This document shows, one piece after another, positions 16,720 to 27,990 of a DNA stretch of 33,894 nucleotides. Positions within the stretch are counted from its first letter, which is position 1. Each line of letters opens with the position of its first letter. Both the position numbers and the translations under genes were made by a program. The notes beneath the pieces are model-generated. The model did no database searches, was not told where the DNA came from, and saw only the letters and a program-made list of their open reading frames with translations. Source of the DNA: Prosthecobacter debontii (GTDB taxonomy: Bacteria > Verrucomicrobiota > Verrucomicrobiia > Verrucomicrobiales > Verrucomicrobiaceae). Location of the stretch: positions 1-33,894 of the forward strand of contig CAMBPS010000036.1 in the NCBI GenBank assembly GCA_945869675.1, read 5' to 3'.

Positions 16720-18183
16720 TCAGGTTCCACAGAAGGTTTGATAGCCGCATGAGCCTGATTCAGCGGGGCGGCTGTATTCAGGCAGGCTTGAGGTGTAATC
16801 GAAGGGTTTGCTAAGGACTTCAAGCAGGCGGTGCATGATGCTCAAGTCAGTTTTTTCTGTGGCGGCTGAGAGAGCCTCTTCTACTTTGTGATTCCTCGGG
16901 ATGTAGTTCGGATTGTGTCTCTGCATGAGTTGCAGAGAGTCAGTCATGGATTGCTGCTGGTGAGTGAGGCGTTTGATCCAGCGTTGGTGCCAAGAATGAT
17001 ATTCGCTATCTTCACTGATGGGTTGAGCCCGGCTTAGGGTCGCAAAGGTATTGGTGAAGTCGGCTTTGGATTGCTGCATCCAGTCTAGCAGTGCTTGAAT
17101 CAAATCGCTGTCTTCGGCTTCTTCGGTGAAGAGTCCTAATTTGGATCTCATGCCAGCTAACCAATGCTTCTGGAAACGGCCCTGAAAGCTATGCATGGAT
17201 TCGTTAGCTTTCTCGATCGCCAGGTTTTCATCCACATGCAGGAGTGGCAATAAAGCCTCGGCCAGTCGAGCTAGATTCCATTGGGCAATGTGTGGCTGAT
17301 TGCCGTAGGCATAGCGCCCATTGCGGTCAATGGAGCTAAAAACGGTCTCTGGATGATAGACATCCATAAAGGCGCAGGGGCCATAGTCGATGGTTTCCCC
17401 GCAGATGGCCATGTTGTCTGTGTTCATGACGCCGTGGATGAATCCGACGTGCATCCATTGGGCGATCAATGCCGCTTGCCGTTCCATCACGGATTCAAAG
17501 AAGCGCAGATAGATTTGTTCGTCACCTGCCAGTTCAGGGTAGTGACGCTGGATCGTATAGTCGGCTAGGGCTTGAAGATCTTCTTTGCTGCCTCTAGCCG
17601 CAGCCCATTCAAAGGTGCCGACTCGGATGTGACTGGCTGCCACTCGTGCCAGTATAGCGCCTGATAGCGGTTCCATTCTTCGAACTATTTCTCCCGTGCT
17701 GGTTACGGCAAGGCTGCGCGTTGTCGGGATTCTGAGAGCATGCATTGCCTCACTAATGATGTATTCTCGCAGCATCGGGCCCAATCCAGCGCGCCCGTCG
17801 CCACTGCGTGAAAAGGGCGTCTGTCCTGCGCCTTTGAGCTGAATGTCAAAACGTTCGCCTTTGGGCGTGATCTGTTCACCCAGAAGAATCGCACGGCCAT
17901 CTCCCAGAGCCGTAAAGTGACCATACTGATGTCCAGCATAAGCTTGGGCCAGTGGTGCTGCTCCTGTTGGTAGTTGATTCCCCACAAACAGGGATGGATT
18001 CTCTTTTAAAACCTCAGCCTTGAGCCCGAGTTCACTGGCTAGCGGCTGATTAAAAATCACGAAATTGGCCTGTCGCACTGGAATTGGCAGAGTGGATCGG
18101 TGAAACAGCTTTGGCAGTCCAGCATACGAGTGCTCCAGATTCCAACCCGCCGTTTCCTGGAAGCTATCGGAGAATATCGACAT
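16720..18183 (-). CDS. selO: Protein adenylyltransferase SelO (YdiU family)
   Basis: A 487-residue SelO pseudokinase-fold enzyme, known to transfer AMP from ATP to protein hydroxyls. Family motifs are AYAGHQYGHF, GDGRA, QLKGAGQTPFSRSGDGRA and HGVMNTDN. By spacing to the characterised Pseudomonas protein (Asp252, Asn253, Asp262) the active residues are Asp256, Asn257 and Asp266. The C-terminus ends in TFCGT, with Cys485 in place of the selenocysteine of eukaryotic SelO; Cys270 in DYGPCAF could form the regulatory disulfide described for the E. coli enzyme. Length equals E. coli YdiU within about ten residues. It lies 24 bases downstream of a sufE-like gene on the same strand. Confidence 0.95.
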   Translation of the reverse strand: MSIFSDSFQETAGWNLEHSYAGLPKLFHRSTLPIPVRQANFVIFNQPLASELGLKAEVLKENPSLFVGNQLPTGAAPLAQAYAGHQYGHFTALGDGRAILLGEQITPKGERFDIQLKGAGQTPFSRSGDGRAGLGPMLREYIISEAMHALRIPTTRSLAVTSTGEIVRRMEPLSGAILARVAASHIRVGTFEWAAARGSKEDLQALADYTIQRHYPELAGDEQIYLRFFESVMERQAALIAQWMHVGFIHGVMNTDNMAICGETIDYGPCAFMDVYHPETVFSSIDRNGRYAYGNQPHIAQWNLARLAEALLPLLHVDENLAIEKANESMHSFQGRFQKHWLAGMRSKLGLFTEEAEDSDLIQALLDWMQQSKADFTNTFATLSRAQPISEDSEYHSWHQRWIKRLTHQQQSMTDSLQLMQRHNPNYIPRNHKVEEALSAATEKTDLSIMHRLLEVLSKPFDYTSSLPEYSRPAESGSCGYQTFCGT

Positions 18184-18207
18184 ACAACAGATATCATTCA
18201 GGCCGGT

Positions 18208-18675
18208 TTAAGCCTGAGCTTGCAGGGCAAAGGCATGAATCGTCCGCAGCATGCTGCTCAGGCCGGATTGACGTGAGGGCGATAAAAGTTGTGCCACCCC
18301 GCTCTGCGCAAGTTCCTTTGGATCAAAGGCCAAGATTTCGGACGGGGTCGCATTCTGATAAAAATCACAGATCAGAGCTGCCACGCCTTTCGAGATCAAG
18401 GCCTCGGCATCCATGTGGAAGTAGGCCTGGCCATCTTTCAGTTCAGGCTTCACCCAGAGACGCGAGATGCACCCAGCGAGCAGGTTTTCTTCCACTCGAA
18501 ATTCGTCAGGCATCACTGGGTAGCGGCGGCCTAAATTCATGAGGTGCATGAGGCGCTCTTCAGCATTCGGCAATAACTCGAAGGTTTCTTTTAACTTTTC
18601 GGACTTGGCCGAGAGGCGTGTGGAGTGGCTGTCAGGGGTCATTTCAATCAGGAGAACATCTGTTTTAGCATCCAT
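18208..18675 (-). CDS. sufE: SufE-like cysteine desulfurase sulfur acceptor
   Basis: A 155-residue SufE/CsdE-family protein. The sulfur-accepting cysteine is Cys69 in NLLAGCISRLW, the family's V-x-GC-x-S-x-VW motif. The upstream LGRRYPVMPDEFRVEENL segment and the downstream helical KGVAALIC region also match. Such proteins take persulfide from SufS-type desulfurases for Fe-S cluster assembly. E. coli SufE has 138 residues; the extra length is N-terminal, and an internal ATG at 18642 is possible, though it lacks a ribosome-binding site. No other suf gene is near. It forms a two-gene unit with selO. Confidence 0.9.
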   Translation of the reverse strand: MDAKTDVLLIEMTPDSHSTRLSAKSEKLKETFELLPNAEERLMHLMNLGRRYPVMPDEFRVEENLLAGCISRLWVKPELKDGQAYFHMDAEALISKGVAALICDFYQNATPSEILAFDPKELAQSGVAQLLSPSRQSGLSSMLRTIHAFALQAQA

Positions 18676-18811
18676 TTACGTCTCTAGCCAGCGGTCCTGT
18701 TTGTTTTTGACTAGAATATCATCGCTGGAAATTCATTCTGGACGTAAAATAAGCGTGTCCACTGAATCGCCCTGCACCTTGAATCCGCACAATTATGCCA
18801 AGCATGACATC

Positions 18812-19000
18812 ATGCCTTGTTCGTTGTGTGAGGACACTTTCGTCTGTCTATGCAACCGTGCCGCCGACTGTCCCTGTGCTCAGGTCAACCTGAGTCGGGA
18901 TGAAGCCGAGTGGATTGGATGGCAGACAGATGGTGAATGCATCTGCATCAGCTGTTTGTTACGGCTCCGCAGCGAAGCTCGCGAGAAGCTGGCTGCGTGA
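18812..19000 (+). CDS. Small cysteine-rich CWC-type protein
   Basis: A 62-residue protein with eight cysteines in the pattern CxxC, CxC, CxC, then CxCxxC at the C-terminal half (CSLCEDTFVCLC, CPCAQVNL, GECICISCL). This is the arrangement of the short bacterial cysteine-rich CWC family, proposed to bind metal but functionally uncharacterised. The start is uncertain: the ATG at 18812 lacks a Shine-Dalgarno, and an in-frame GTG at 18754 would add 19 residues without cysteine motifs except one. The frame stays open upstream into the antisense of sufE, which I regard as chance. The rpe gene begins 55 bases after the stop, so the two may be co-transcribed. Confidence 0.75.
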   Translation: MPCSLCEDTFVCLCNRAADCPCAQVNLSRDEAEWIGWQTDGECICISCLLRLRSEAREKLAA

Positions 19001-19055
19001 TCATGAAAAAATCGCAGTTGCAGGTTGGCTTGGCTGCGTGCTTGATCCAGCCACC

Positions 19056-19739
19056 ATGCCTGCGCTGACTCACGAAACTCCCCTCATTCTTCCTTCTCTG
19101 CTGGCCGCCGACTGGTCAAACGTCGGGGTCGAAGTCGCCAAGGCTGATAGGGCAGGTGCTAAGTGGCTGCATTTAGATGTGATGGACGGCAGCTTTGTCG
19201 ACAACATTTCCTTTGGCCCACAGATGATCCAGACAGTCAGAAAGTGCACTGACATGTATCTTGACGTGCACCTCATGATGCACCGCGCTGACCATTATCT
19301 GGAGCGCTTTTTGAAAGCTGGTGCTGATAACATCACGATTCATGTGGAGGCCAATTATGACAGCTCCGTCAGTGAGACTCTCAAGCGCATCCGCACCGCA
19401 GGCAAGCACTGCGGCATCGCCCTGCACCCCAGCACGCCGTTTGAGGCAGCCCTGCCTTATGTTCATGACATTGATCTACTGCTTGTCATGACCGTCGTAC
19501 CAGGATTTGGCGGTCAACCGTTCATGGAAAAGGAAACCATGCCAAAGCTAGCGGCTGCCTGCGAGTATCGTGAACAGCACAGCCTGAAATATCACCTCGA
19601 AGTGGATGGCGGCATCTATGTCCACACCGCTCCCATTGCGAAACAACACGGTGCCAACCTCTTTGTCTGCGGCACCTCATTCTTCGGGCCTGAGAATACG
19701 GAGGCTGCGATGCGTCAGTTAGAAGACGCTGTGGTCTAG
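19056..19739 (+). CDS. rpe: Ribulose-phosphate 3-epimerase
   Basis: A 227-residue TIM-barrel enzyme interconverting ribulose 5-phosphate and xylulose 5-phosphate in the pentose phosphate pathway. Motifs: LPSLLAADW near the start, HLDVMDGSFVDNISFGP, DVHLMM, VVPGFGGQPF and LEVDGG. Metal ligands are His39, Asp41, His72 and Asp184, with Asp41 and Asp184 the acid/base pair. The ATG at 19056 fits the family N-terminus; the reading frame extends upstream to 18900, overlapping the cysteine-rich gene in another frame, without homology. There is no clear Shine-Dalgarno. Length is normal (about 220-230). Confidence 0.95.
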   Translation: MPALTHETPLILPSLLAADWSNVGVEVAKADRAGAKWLHLDVMDGSFVDNISFGPQMIQTVRKCTDMYLDVHLMMHRADHYLERFLKAGADNITIHVEANYDSSVSETLKRIRTAGKHCGIALHPSTPFEAALPYVHDIDLLLVMTVVPGFGGQPFMEKETMPKLAAACEYREQHSLKYHLEVDGGIYVHTAPIAKQHGANLFVCGTSFFGPENTEAAMRQLEDAVV

Positions 19740-19826
19740 AGTGCTGGCTCACTCACAAGCTATAAAAATACCGGAAGGGGTCATGCTTGAGCGGGACGGG
19801 TAGGTTGTAATGACGTTGGTCTTTCT

Positions 19827-22800
19827 ATGCTGAGATTGTTTTCTTCTTTGGCGATTTTTGATCTCTTGTTATTGACCATGTCTGTCACTGCTCAGGCAGC
19901 GGATGGACTTGCGTCTAAAACCACTCATGCGGCTGCTTACGGACCGACAAAGAATGCTGTGATGGTGGACCCAGCGAAGGATTTGCCGCGTTATCCGGCG
20001 GTGGAGCCCAAGGATGCCGTCAAAACGTGGCAGGTGAAGAAAGGATTTAAACTAGAGATCGCTGCCAGCGAGCCGCAGGTGCGTGACCCGATTGCGCTTT
20101 GTTTTGATGAACGCGGGCGAATGTTTGTGTGTGAAATGATTGACTACTCGGAGATGCGGGATGTTACGCCACATCTCGGGCGTATCTCGATGCTGGAAGA
20201 TGAGGATGGGGATGGTCACTTTGAAAAGAGTCAGATCTTTGCTGACGATCTGCCTTGGCCCACGGGCCTCATTTGGGTCAATGGTGGTCTGTATGTGGGT
20301 GCCACACCTGACGTCTGGCGTTTCGAAGATCGGGATGGAGATGGCAAGGCTGAGTTTCGTGAAAAAGTGTTCACGGGTTTTGGCACAGGTCTGAAAATCC
20401 TCAATGTGCAGGGGCTCATGAATAGTTTTCAGTGGGGCCAAGACAATCGGGTTCATGTGCTGGCAGGGGGAGGAAATCGCGGTGTGATCAGCTGCTTGAA
20501 GCGTCCTGATTTGAAAGGGATCGAACTCGGTGGGAAAGATTTTTGGTTTGATCCGTTGACCCATGAGTTTGGTCTGGAAGCTGGCGGAGCTCAGTATGGT
20601 ATGAGCTTTGACAACTATGGCCGGAAGTTCGCCTGCTCGAACTCGGATCACCTCCAATATTGGGTTTATGACGAACGTCTGGGCGCAGCCAATCCCTATT
20701 ATACGATGCCGCCACCGCGACAGAGTATCGCCGTGGACGGCGGTGCCGCGGAGGTTTTTCGTATCAGTCCAGATGAGCCTTGGCGCATTATTCGCACGCG
20801 TTGGCGGATTGCCGGAGTGGTGAAAGGAGCCGTTGAGGGCGGAGGTCGAGTGAGTGGTTATTTCACAGGTGCTACGGGCACGACCATCTATCGCGGAGAT
20901 GCTTACGGATCCGACTTTGTGAACAATAGTTTTACCGGTGATGCTGGCGGGCAGTTGATTCATCGAAAGGTGATTCGATACGCTGAAGACGGTATCAATT
21001 TGATCGGCGAACGTCCGTTGGATGAGCGTGGCTTTGAGTTTGCGGCTAGCAAGGATACTTGGGTGCGTGTGGTCAATTTTGCCAATGCTCCTGACGGCTG
21101 TCTTTATGTCTGTGACATGTATCGTGAAGTGATCGAGCATCCCTGGAGTGTTCCAGATGAAATCAAACAGCATCTGGATCTCAATAGCGGTAATGGCCGT
21201 GGAAGAATCTATCGGATTGTGCCTGATAAACAAAGACCTGAGCGTATCGGACAAAAAGTCACGATCGGTCAAATCAGCCTCAATGAATTGGTTGAGACGC
21301 TCGGCCACACGAATGGCTGGCAACGGGATACGGCATCGCGCTTGCTCTACGAACGACAAAATTTGGCCAGCGTTCCACTGCTTAAAACCGTGCTCAGGAC
21401 AAGTGCTGATCCACTGGCAAAGATTCATGCGATGAATGCTTTGCAGGGGCTCAAGAATCTCGATGAAGAGTCGGTTAAGTTGGCTGCAACGGATGCAGAT
21501 GCCTTTGTCCGTGAGCGAGCGGTGACTTTGGCCGCAATTTCTGAAAAACCGTTGAGCCAGGGTGTCTTGGAACGTTTGGCAAGTGACCCTTCGAACCGAG
21601 TAAAAATGGCCTACGCGATGACACTATCGAGAAGTGCTGAATCGGTTTCGGAGCTACTCAAGCTTGCGCAAGCATCTGATTCAAACCCTTGGATTAATGC
21701 CGCCATTTTGCGCAGTTCGGGTGCAAATGCCATGTCACTTTTTGAAAGGATAATCAGTTCGGATCATCGTGAGTTGGATGAACCGTTTATTCTATTGCTC
21801 ATCGAAATGATCGGTCAGCAACAGGATACCAAAAATCATCAGCATTTGTTGGAGTTGATGGCTTCAGAGCGTACGTCTGACTCTCAACGAAAAGCTCGCA
21901 TCAAGGCCTTTGCAGCAGGGCTTCGCCGTTCTGGTCGTTCTATCCATGAGGTTGATACGGAAGGAAAGCTGTCTGCGGTTTTTACCAAAGCCGCTGCCAG
22001 GCTGACTCAAGGTCAATCAACAGATGCTGAGAAGGTGGATCTGATCGAGTTACTGGCCATGGCGACGCAAGTTCAAGGGCAGTCAGTTTTGCAATCCTGT
22101 TTGAAAGCAGCGCATGCAGAGTCTGTGCAAGTGGCGGCTGTGCATGCCTTGTCTGGATTGGGCGATGCTCAAACAACGGTGCTGCTTTCGGCTTGGTCAG
22201 AGTTAAAGCCTAAAGCGCGTGAAGCTGTATTGGCAGCTTTGTTGAGTCGGAGTGAGGGGGGCTTCTCACTGCTCGCCGAGATGGGTTCGGGCCGAGGCGG
22301 CCCGACTCCTCGTGATCTAGCAGTCTCTCAAGTGCAAGCTTTGGTGGCCAATAAGAATGCCAAAATGGCTAACTTGGCGAAGACGGTTCTGGTCACCGTG
22401 ATCCCGCCCTCTCGTGAGGAGGTGTTAAAGACGTTTCAGCCGGCGCTATTGGCCCGAGGCAACGCTGTGGCGGGGGAACAAGTGTTTCTTTCGCGCTGCC
22501 TCGCCTGCCACGTGGCGGATGGTCAGGGCATTGAAGTCGGGCCGAACCTGGTCACGGTGAAAACCAAAGGTCGGGAAGGATTGCTCACTGCCATTCTCGA
22601 GCCGCATCAAGAAGTGGCTTCCCAATACATTTCCTACACCATCCAGACCAAAGATGGGCAGACGCTTACTGGTCTTATATCTCAGGATGATGCCAGCAGC
22701 ATGACGATCAAAATGATGGGTGGCGCTCTCATCACAGTTCAGCGATCCAACATCCAAGGGAGTAGTTCGACAGGACAGAGCCTCATGCCGGAGGGCCTCG

Positions 22801-22862
22801 AGCAAGGCATGACCGTTGAGGACATGGCTGATTTGCTCACCTTCATCGAACAACTCAAATAA
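19827..22862 (+). CDS. PVC-type secreted heme-binding dehydrogenase with HEAT repeats and C-terminal cytochrome domain
   Basis: A 1011-residue exported protein with a signal peptide up to about residue 25 (TAQA). Residues about 60-470 are the membrane-bound dehydrogenase beta-propeller typical of Planctomycetes and Verrucomicrobia (FDERGRMFVCEMIDY, DGDGHFEKS, LYVCDMYREVIEHPW). Residues about 480-860 are helical HEAT-like repeats. The C-terminus is a c-type cytochrome domain of the PVC CxxCH family, with heme motif CLACH at 891-895, the downstream GVxLIGPNL-like segment GPNLVTV, and a probable axial Met in SLMPEGL. It likely oxidises a sugar or alcohol and passes electrons to the attached heme; substrate unknown. 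It heads a four-gene operon; the next gene starts 12 bases later. Confidence 0.9.
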   Translation: MLRLFSSLAIFDLLLLTMSVTAQAADGLASKTTHAAAYGPTKNAVMVDPAKDLPRYPAVEPKDAVKTWQVKKGFKLEIAASEPQVRDPIALCFDERGRMFVCEMIDYSEMRDVTPHLGRISMLEDEDGDGHFEKSQIFADDLPWPTGLIWVNGGLYVGATPDVWRFEDRDGDGKAEFREKVFTGFGTGLKILNVQGLMNSFQWGQDNRVHVLAGGGNRGVISCLKRPDLKGIELGGKDFWFDPLTHEFGLEAGGAQYGMSFDNYGRKFACSNSDHLQYWVYDERLGAANPYYTMPPPRQSIAVDGGAAEVFRISPDEPWRIIRTRWRIAGVVKGAVEGGGRVSGYFTGATGTTIYRGDAYGSDFVNNSFTGDAGGQLIHRKVIRYAEDGINLIGERPLDERGFEFAASKDTWVRVVNFANAPDGCLYVCDMYREVIEHPWSVPDEIKQHLDLNSGNGRGRIYRIVPDKQRPERIGQKVTIGQISLNELVETLGHTNGWQRDTASRLLYERQNLASVPLLKTVLRTSADPLAKIHAMNALQGLKNLDEESVKLAATDADAFVRERAVTLAAISEKPLSQGVLERLASDPSNRVKMAYAMTLSRSAESVSELLKLAQASDSNPWINAAILRSSGANAMSLFERIISSDHRELDEPFILLLIEMIGQQQDTKNHQHLLELMASERTSDSQRKARIKAFAAGLRRSGRSIHEVDTEGKLSAVFTKAAARLTQGQSTDAEKVDLIELLAMATQVQGQSVLQSCLKAAHAESVQVAAVHALSGLGDAQTTVLLSAWSELKPKAREAVLAALLSRSEGGFSLLAEMGSGRGGPTPRDLAVSQVQALVANKNAKMANLAKTVLVTVIPPSREEVLKTFQPALLARGNAVAGEQVFLSRCLACHVADGQGIEVGPNLVTVKTKGREGLLTAILEPHQEVASQYISYTIQTKDGQTLTGLISQDDASSMTIKMMGGALITVQRSNIQGSSSTGQSLMPEGLEQGMTVEDMADLLTFIEQLK

Positions 22863-22874
22863 CCTCAGCCTATC

Positions 22875-24239
22875 ATGAAACACTTTTCCTGCATTTTATT
22901 CGTTGCCTTGAGCCTGTGTGGCCCAGTTTTATCCGAAGAATCGGTGCGTGTGGCCACCTTTGATGTGGATGCGACGCCGCCTCTTGGTGCGCCGATGGCC
23001 TATGATGTGGTCAAGCGATTGGATGAACTGACGCTGCGCTGTCGTGGCATCGTGATTCTTGGGGCAGGTAAGCCCATGGTGCTATGCGCGGTGGACTGGA
23101 TCGGTATTGCCAATGAAAGTCATGATGCTTTCCGTGAAGCTCTGGCTAAAGCTGCGGGTACAGATCCAGGAAGGGTCGCCGTTCACAGTCTGCATCAGCA
23201 TGATGCGCCAGGCTCCGACTTTACGGCAGAAAAGATCATGCATGAATTTGGCATTCAGGGTTTTGATCGCTTTGAGGGCAGCTTTCAGCGGCAGGTGATT
23301 CAACGTGCTGCCGACGCCATTCGCAAGGCCTTGCCGCTGGCTCAAACGGCCACGCATTATGGTTATGCCGATGCGGCTGTTCAAGAGGTGGCTTCCAATC
23401 GTCGGGTGGAGCGCTTGGCGGGTGGGCGCATTGGCCGCATGAGGGGCAGCAGCAATAAGATCGCTGAACTTACCGCCCTACCAGAAGGGTTGATTGATCC
23501 CAAAGTCTCTGTCTTGGTTTTCTGGAATGCTGAAAAGCCGATTGCGGTTCTGAGTGCCTACGCCTGCCACCCACAAAGCTATTATCGGCTTGGCATCCCT
23601 AGCCCAGACTTTCCAGGGATTGCCCGTTTGATTAGAGGTCAGGATGTCAATGCGGCGCTGCATGTTCACTTCAATGGAGCTGGCGGAAATGTCGCTGCGG
23701 GGAAATACAACAACGGCGCGCAGCCAAATCGCATGCTGCTAGCGACACGCTTAGCGGCTGGCATGAGGGAGGCTTATGAAAAAGCTCCGCACTTGCCGAT
23801 TATTCCTAGTGAGGTCGGTTGGTCCAGTATTCCGGTCAGTTTGCCGCCAGCGCCTCATCTTGATGAAGCGGACCTTGTGACCAAACTGAAAACAGCTCCT
23901 GGAAAACCCGGCTATATCTCACTTGCAGATCAGTTAGCTTGGCTGCGCCGAGCAAAAAGCGGCCATCAAATCGACATTACCTGTCTGAGAATTGGTACAA
24001 GCAGGATGCTACATTTACCCGGTGAACTTTTCGTTGAGTATCAGTTAGCGGCTAAAGCTATGAGGCCTGACTTGAATGTTTTCATGGCGGCCTATGGCGA
24101 CTACGGTCCTGGATACATCGGCACAAGCGTGGCCTACCCAGAAGGCGGCTATGAAACCAATCCCGCCGCAACGGGCGTGGCTCCGGAAGTAGAGCCAATT
24201 CTCACGGGAGCGATGAAAAAGCTCTTGGAAGCGCCGTAG
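22875..24239 (+). CDS. Exported ceramidase-like hydrolase (neutral ceramidase N-terminal domain family)
   Basis: A 454-residue protein with a signal peptide ([20 protein letters not shown]). The start of the mature part ([18 protein letters not shown]), the LHQHDAPG histidine motif and ASNRRVE resemble the neutral/alkaline non-lysosomal ceramidase N-terminal family, zinc-dependent amidases. Homologues of this kind are frequent in PVC genomes as exported proteins of unknown substrate; the short length (family enzymes have about 650-760 residues) means the C-terminal immunoglobulin-like domain is missing, so ceramide is not a safe substrate guess. Further possible ligands are CHPQSYYR and the [10 protein letters not shown] segment. 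It is second in the operon, 12 bases after the dehydrogenase and 20 before the next gene. Confidence 0.7.
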   Translation: MKHFSCILFVALSLCGPVLSEESVRVATFDVDATPPLGAPMAYDVVKRLDELTLRCRGIVILGAGKPMVLCAVDWIGIANESHDAFREALAKAAGTDPGRVAVHSLHQHDAPGSDFTAEKIMHEFGIQGFDRFEGSFQRQVIQRAADAIRKALPLAQTATHYGYADAAVQEVASNRRVERLAGGRIGRMRGSSNKIAELTALPEGLIDPKVSVLVFWNAEKPIAVLSAYACHPQSYYRLGIPSPDFPGIARLIRGQDVNAALHVHFNGAGGNVAAGKYNNGAQPNRMLLATRLAAGMREAYEKAPHLPIIPSEVGWSSIPVSLPPAPHLDEADLVTKLKTAPGKPGYISLADQLAWLRRAKSGHQIDITCLRIGTSRMLHLPGELFVEYQLAAKAMRPDLNVFMAAYGDYGPGYIGTSVAYPEGGYETNPAATGVAPEVEPILTGAMKKLLEAP

Positions 24240-24259
24240 ATAGGTGGCCTGATTCACGC

Positions 24260-26545
24260 ATGACACACAGCCGAACCCTCTTTCTTTGCCTAGCCGCAGC
24301 CATTCAGGCGAATGCGGAGATTTCATTTAATCGGGATGTGCGTCCGATCTTGTCGGAGAACTGCTTTGCCTGTCATGGCTTTGATCCAAAGCATCGGGAA
24401 GGAAATCTGCGTTTGGACAACTTCGAGGGCGCTACGGCTGATCGCGATGGTTCACGTGGCATTGCACCCCAAGATTTAATGAAGTCAGATGTCTGGCAGC
24501 GCATCATTAGCACTGACAAAGATGAACTCATGCCGCCGCCGAAATCCCACAAGCCTGCGCTCTCAGCCAAACAGCGGGACATCATTAAAACGTGGATCGA
24601 GCAAGGAGCGCAGTATGAGCGTCACTGGTCCTTTGAGCCGCCGAAACGAGCTGCGGATGGTGGCATTGACCACTTCATTCAAAAGCGTCTGAATGAGGAA
24701 AAGCTTTTGCCTTCGGCAGAAGCGGAGGCCGCCACCTTAATCCGTCGTGTCTCACTCGATCTGACTGGGCTACCCCCGACTCCAGCGGACTTGTCTGATC
24801 TTTCTTCATGGTCAGATAAAAAATACGAAGCCCTCGTCAATCGTCTGCTCGCCAGTCAACACTACGGCGAGCGCTGGGGCCGCTGGTGGCTTGATCAGGC
24901 GCGCTATGCCGATTCCAATGGTTACTCGATCGATGCGCCTCGCCAAATTTGGAAGTATCGTGATTGGGTCATCGATGCCTTGAATCGAGACATGCCTTTT
25001 GACCAATTCACCATCGAGCAGCTCGCCGGGGATCTTTTGCCCAAGGCGACAGAGGCGCAAAAAATTGCCACAGGATTTCATCGGAATACGCAAATCAATC
25101 AGGAGGGTGGTATCGACAAAGAACAATTCCGCATCGATTCCGTCTTTGATCGCGTGGCGACGACAGGCACCGTTTGGCTGGGCCTGAGCATCGGCTGCGC
25201 GCAGTGCCATGATCATAAGTTTGATCCCATCGAACAAAAAGAATACTATCGAATGTTCGCTTTCTTCAACAACCAGGATGAGCCGACGCTGAAGGTCTAT
25301 GATCCCAAAGCAGACATTGTCGGCATGACAGCGGAGCTTAAGGAGATCGATGCCAAGCTCAAAGCGGCAGTCACAAAGCGCTACGCAGAGATTGCAGTCT
25401 GGGAGAAAGGGTTGACGCCCGAGTTCAAAAAGCGCCTCTCTGCCGGCGTGCAAAAGGCTGTTGGAAAGCCCTTGGCCAAGCGATCGCTGACTGACAACCT
25501 TGCCATCTTTGGCATCATCGCTCCGCCAAGTGATCCAATCCGCATCCTCAATGACCGATACAAAGAGCTCGATGTGTTATTGAATCAAGGCACCACCACC
25601 ATGATCATGGCGGAGCTTCCGAAACCGCGCAAAACGACCGTTTTTATCAAAGGCGACTTCACACGTCCTGCGGAAGAAGTTACGCCCGGCACACCCAAAG
25701 TTTTGCATGCGTTTGATAGGGATCAAAAGCAACCGACCCGCCTAGATTTAGCGCGCTGGATCGTGAGTCCGCAAAACCCTCTTACCGCTCGTGTCATCGT
25801 AAATCGCGTCTGGCAGCAGTATTTTGGGCGCGGCCTGGTTGAGACCGAAAACGACTTCGGCATGCAGGGAACGGCTCCTTCGCATCCCGAATTGCTTGAT
25901 TGGTTGGCGACGGAATTTCTAGCTCAAAAGTGGAGTCTGAAGGACCTGCATCGCCGCATAGTCACCTCCAAAACCTATCGTCAAAGCTCCGTCAACCGGC
26001 CTGACTTGATTGAGAAAGATCCGCAGAATTACCTGCTTGCTCGGCAGACGCGGCTGCGACTCGATGCAGAGGTGGTTCGGGATGTTTGTCTCAGTGCCAG
26101 TGGTCTTCTATCCCCCAAGTTAGGCGGCCCGCCTGTCTATCCACCAATTCCCGAAGGCGTCATGGGTGTGGGTCAGGTGAAGCGGGTTTGGACTGTCAGT
26201 AAGGGTGAGGACAAGTACCGGCGTGGTCTTTACACCTTTATCTATCGCGCCTCGCCTCCGCCCTCACTGACTGTCTTTGACGCGCCCGAAGGCTTCAGTT
26301 CCTGTACTCGCCGCATTCGCAGTAATACACCGCTGCAGGCACTCACGTTGATGAATGACAGCGGCTTCTTTGAGTTTGCCCAGGCGTTGGAAAAGATCAT
26401 TCAAAAGGAGGGCTTAGAAACTGCCTTCAAGCGCTGCACCTCCCGTGTGCCCAAGTCGGATGAGCTCGCCGTCTTGAAAAAACTCGACTCCCTGAATGCC
26501 GCGCGCACACTGCTAAACCTCGATGAAACCGTGACTCGGGAATAA
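24260..26545 (+). CDS. PSCyt1-PSCyt2 (DUF1549)-PSD1 (DUF1553) exported protein
   Basis: A 761-residue protein with a signal peptide (MTHSRTLFLCLAAAIQANA). Residues about 25-100 are a planctomycete-type cytochrome c domain: RDVRPILSENCFACHG with the heme motif at 35-39, and MPPPKSHKPALSAKQ with a probable axial Met. Residues about 110-340 are DUF1549 (RRVSLDLTGLPPTP, GERWGRWWLDQARYADSNGY, CAQCHDHKFDPI, which holds a second CxxCH). Residues about 490-750 are DUF1553 (RLDLARWIVSPQNPLTARV, NRVWQQYFGRGLV, SNTPLQALTLMND, and the usual ending LLNLDETVTRE). Complete by family standards. It pairs with the following DUF1501 gene, as widely seen in PVC genomes. The function of the domains is unknown. 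Confidence 0.92.
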   Translation: MTHSRTLFLCLAAAIQANAEISFNRDVRPILSENCFACHGFDPKHREGNLRLDNFEGATADRDGSRGIAPQDLMKSDVWQRIISTDKDELMPPPKSHKPALSAKQRDIIKTWIEQGAQYERHWSFEPPKRAADGGIDHFIQKRLNEEKLLPSAEAEAATLIRRVSLDLTGLPPTPADLSDLSSWSDKKYEALVNRLLASQHYGERWGRWWLDQARYADSNGYSIDAPRQIWKYRDWVIDALNRDMPFDQFTIEQLAGDLLPKATEAQKIATGFHRNTQINQEGGIDKEQFRIDSVFDRVATTGTVWLGLSIGCAQCHDHKFDPIEQKEYYRMFAFFNNQDEPTLKVYDPKADIVGMTAELKEIDAKLKAAVTKRYAEIAVWEKGLTPEFKKRLSAGVQKAVGKPLAKRSLTDNLAIFGIIAPPSDPIRILNDRYKELDVLLNQGTTTMIMAELPKPRKTTVFIKGDFTRPAEEVTPGTPKVLHAFDRDQKQPTRLDLARWIVSPQNPLTARVIVNRVWQQYFGRGLVETENDFGMQGTAPSHPELLDWLATEFLAQKWSLKDLHRRIVTSKTYRQSSVNRPDLIEKDPQNYLLARQTRLRLDAEVVRDVCLSASGLLSPKLGGPPVYPPIPEGVMGVGQVKRVWTVSKGEDKYRRGLYTFIYRASPPPSLTVFDAPEGFSSCTRRIRSNTPLQALTLMNDSGFFEFAQALEKIIQKEGLETAFKRCTSRVPKSDELAVLKKLDSLNAARTLLNLDETVTRE

Positions 26546-26550
26546 CTGCT

Positions 26551-27960
<1,410 letters not shown>

Positions 27961-27990
27961 TTTGAGTGGGGTGGGGTAGATTCAACTCCA

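Noticed and set aside
18539..18811. Upstream extension of the cysteine-rich CWC frame
   Set aside because: It runs antisense to sufE and beyond, lacks homology, and the cysteine pattern begins only after 18812.
20052..21428. A 458-codon open frame on the minus strand inside the large dehydrogenase gene
   Set aside because: It lies fully antisense to a gene with clear propeller motifs, has no recognisable domain or ribosome-binding site, and is explained by codon bias of the real frame.
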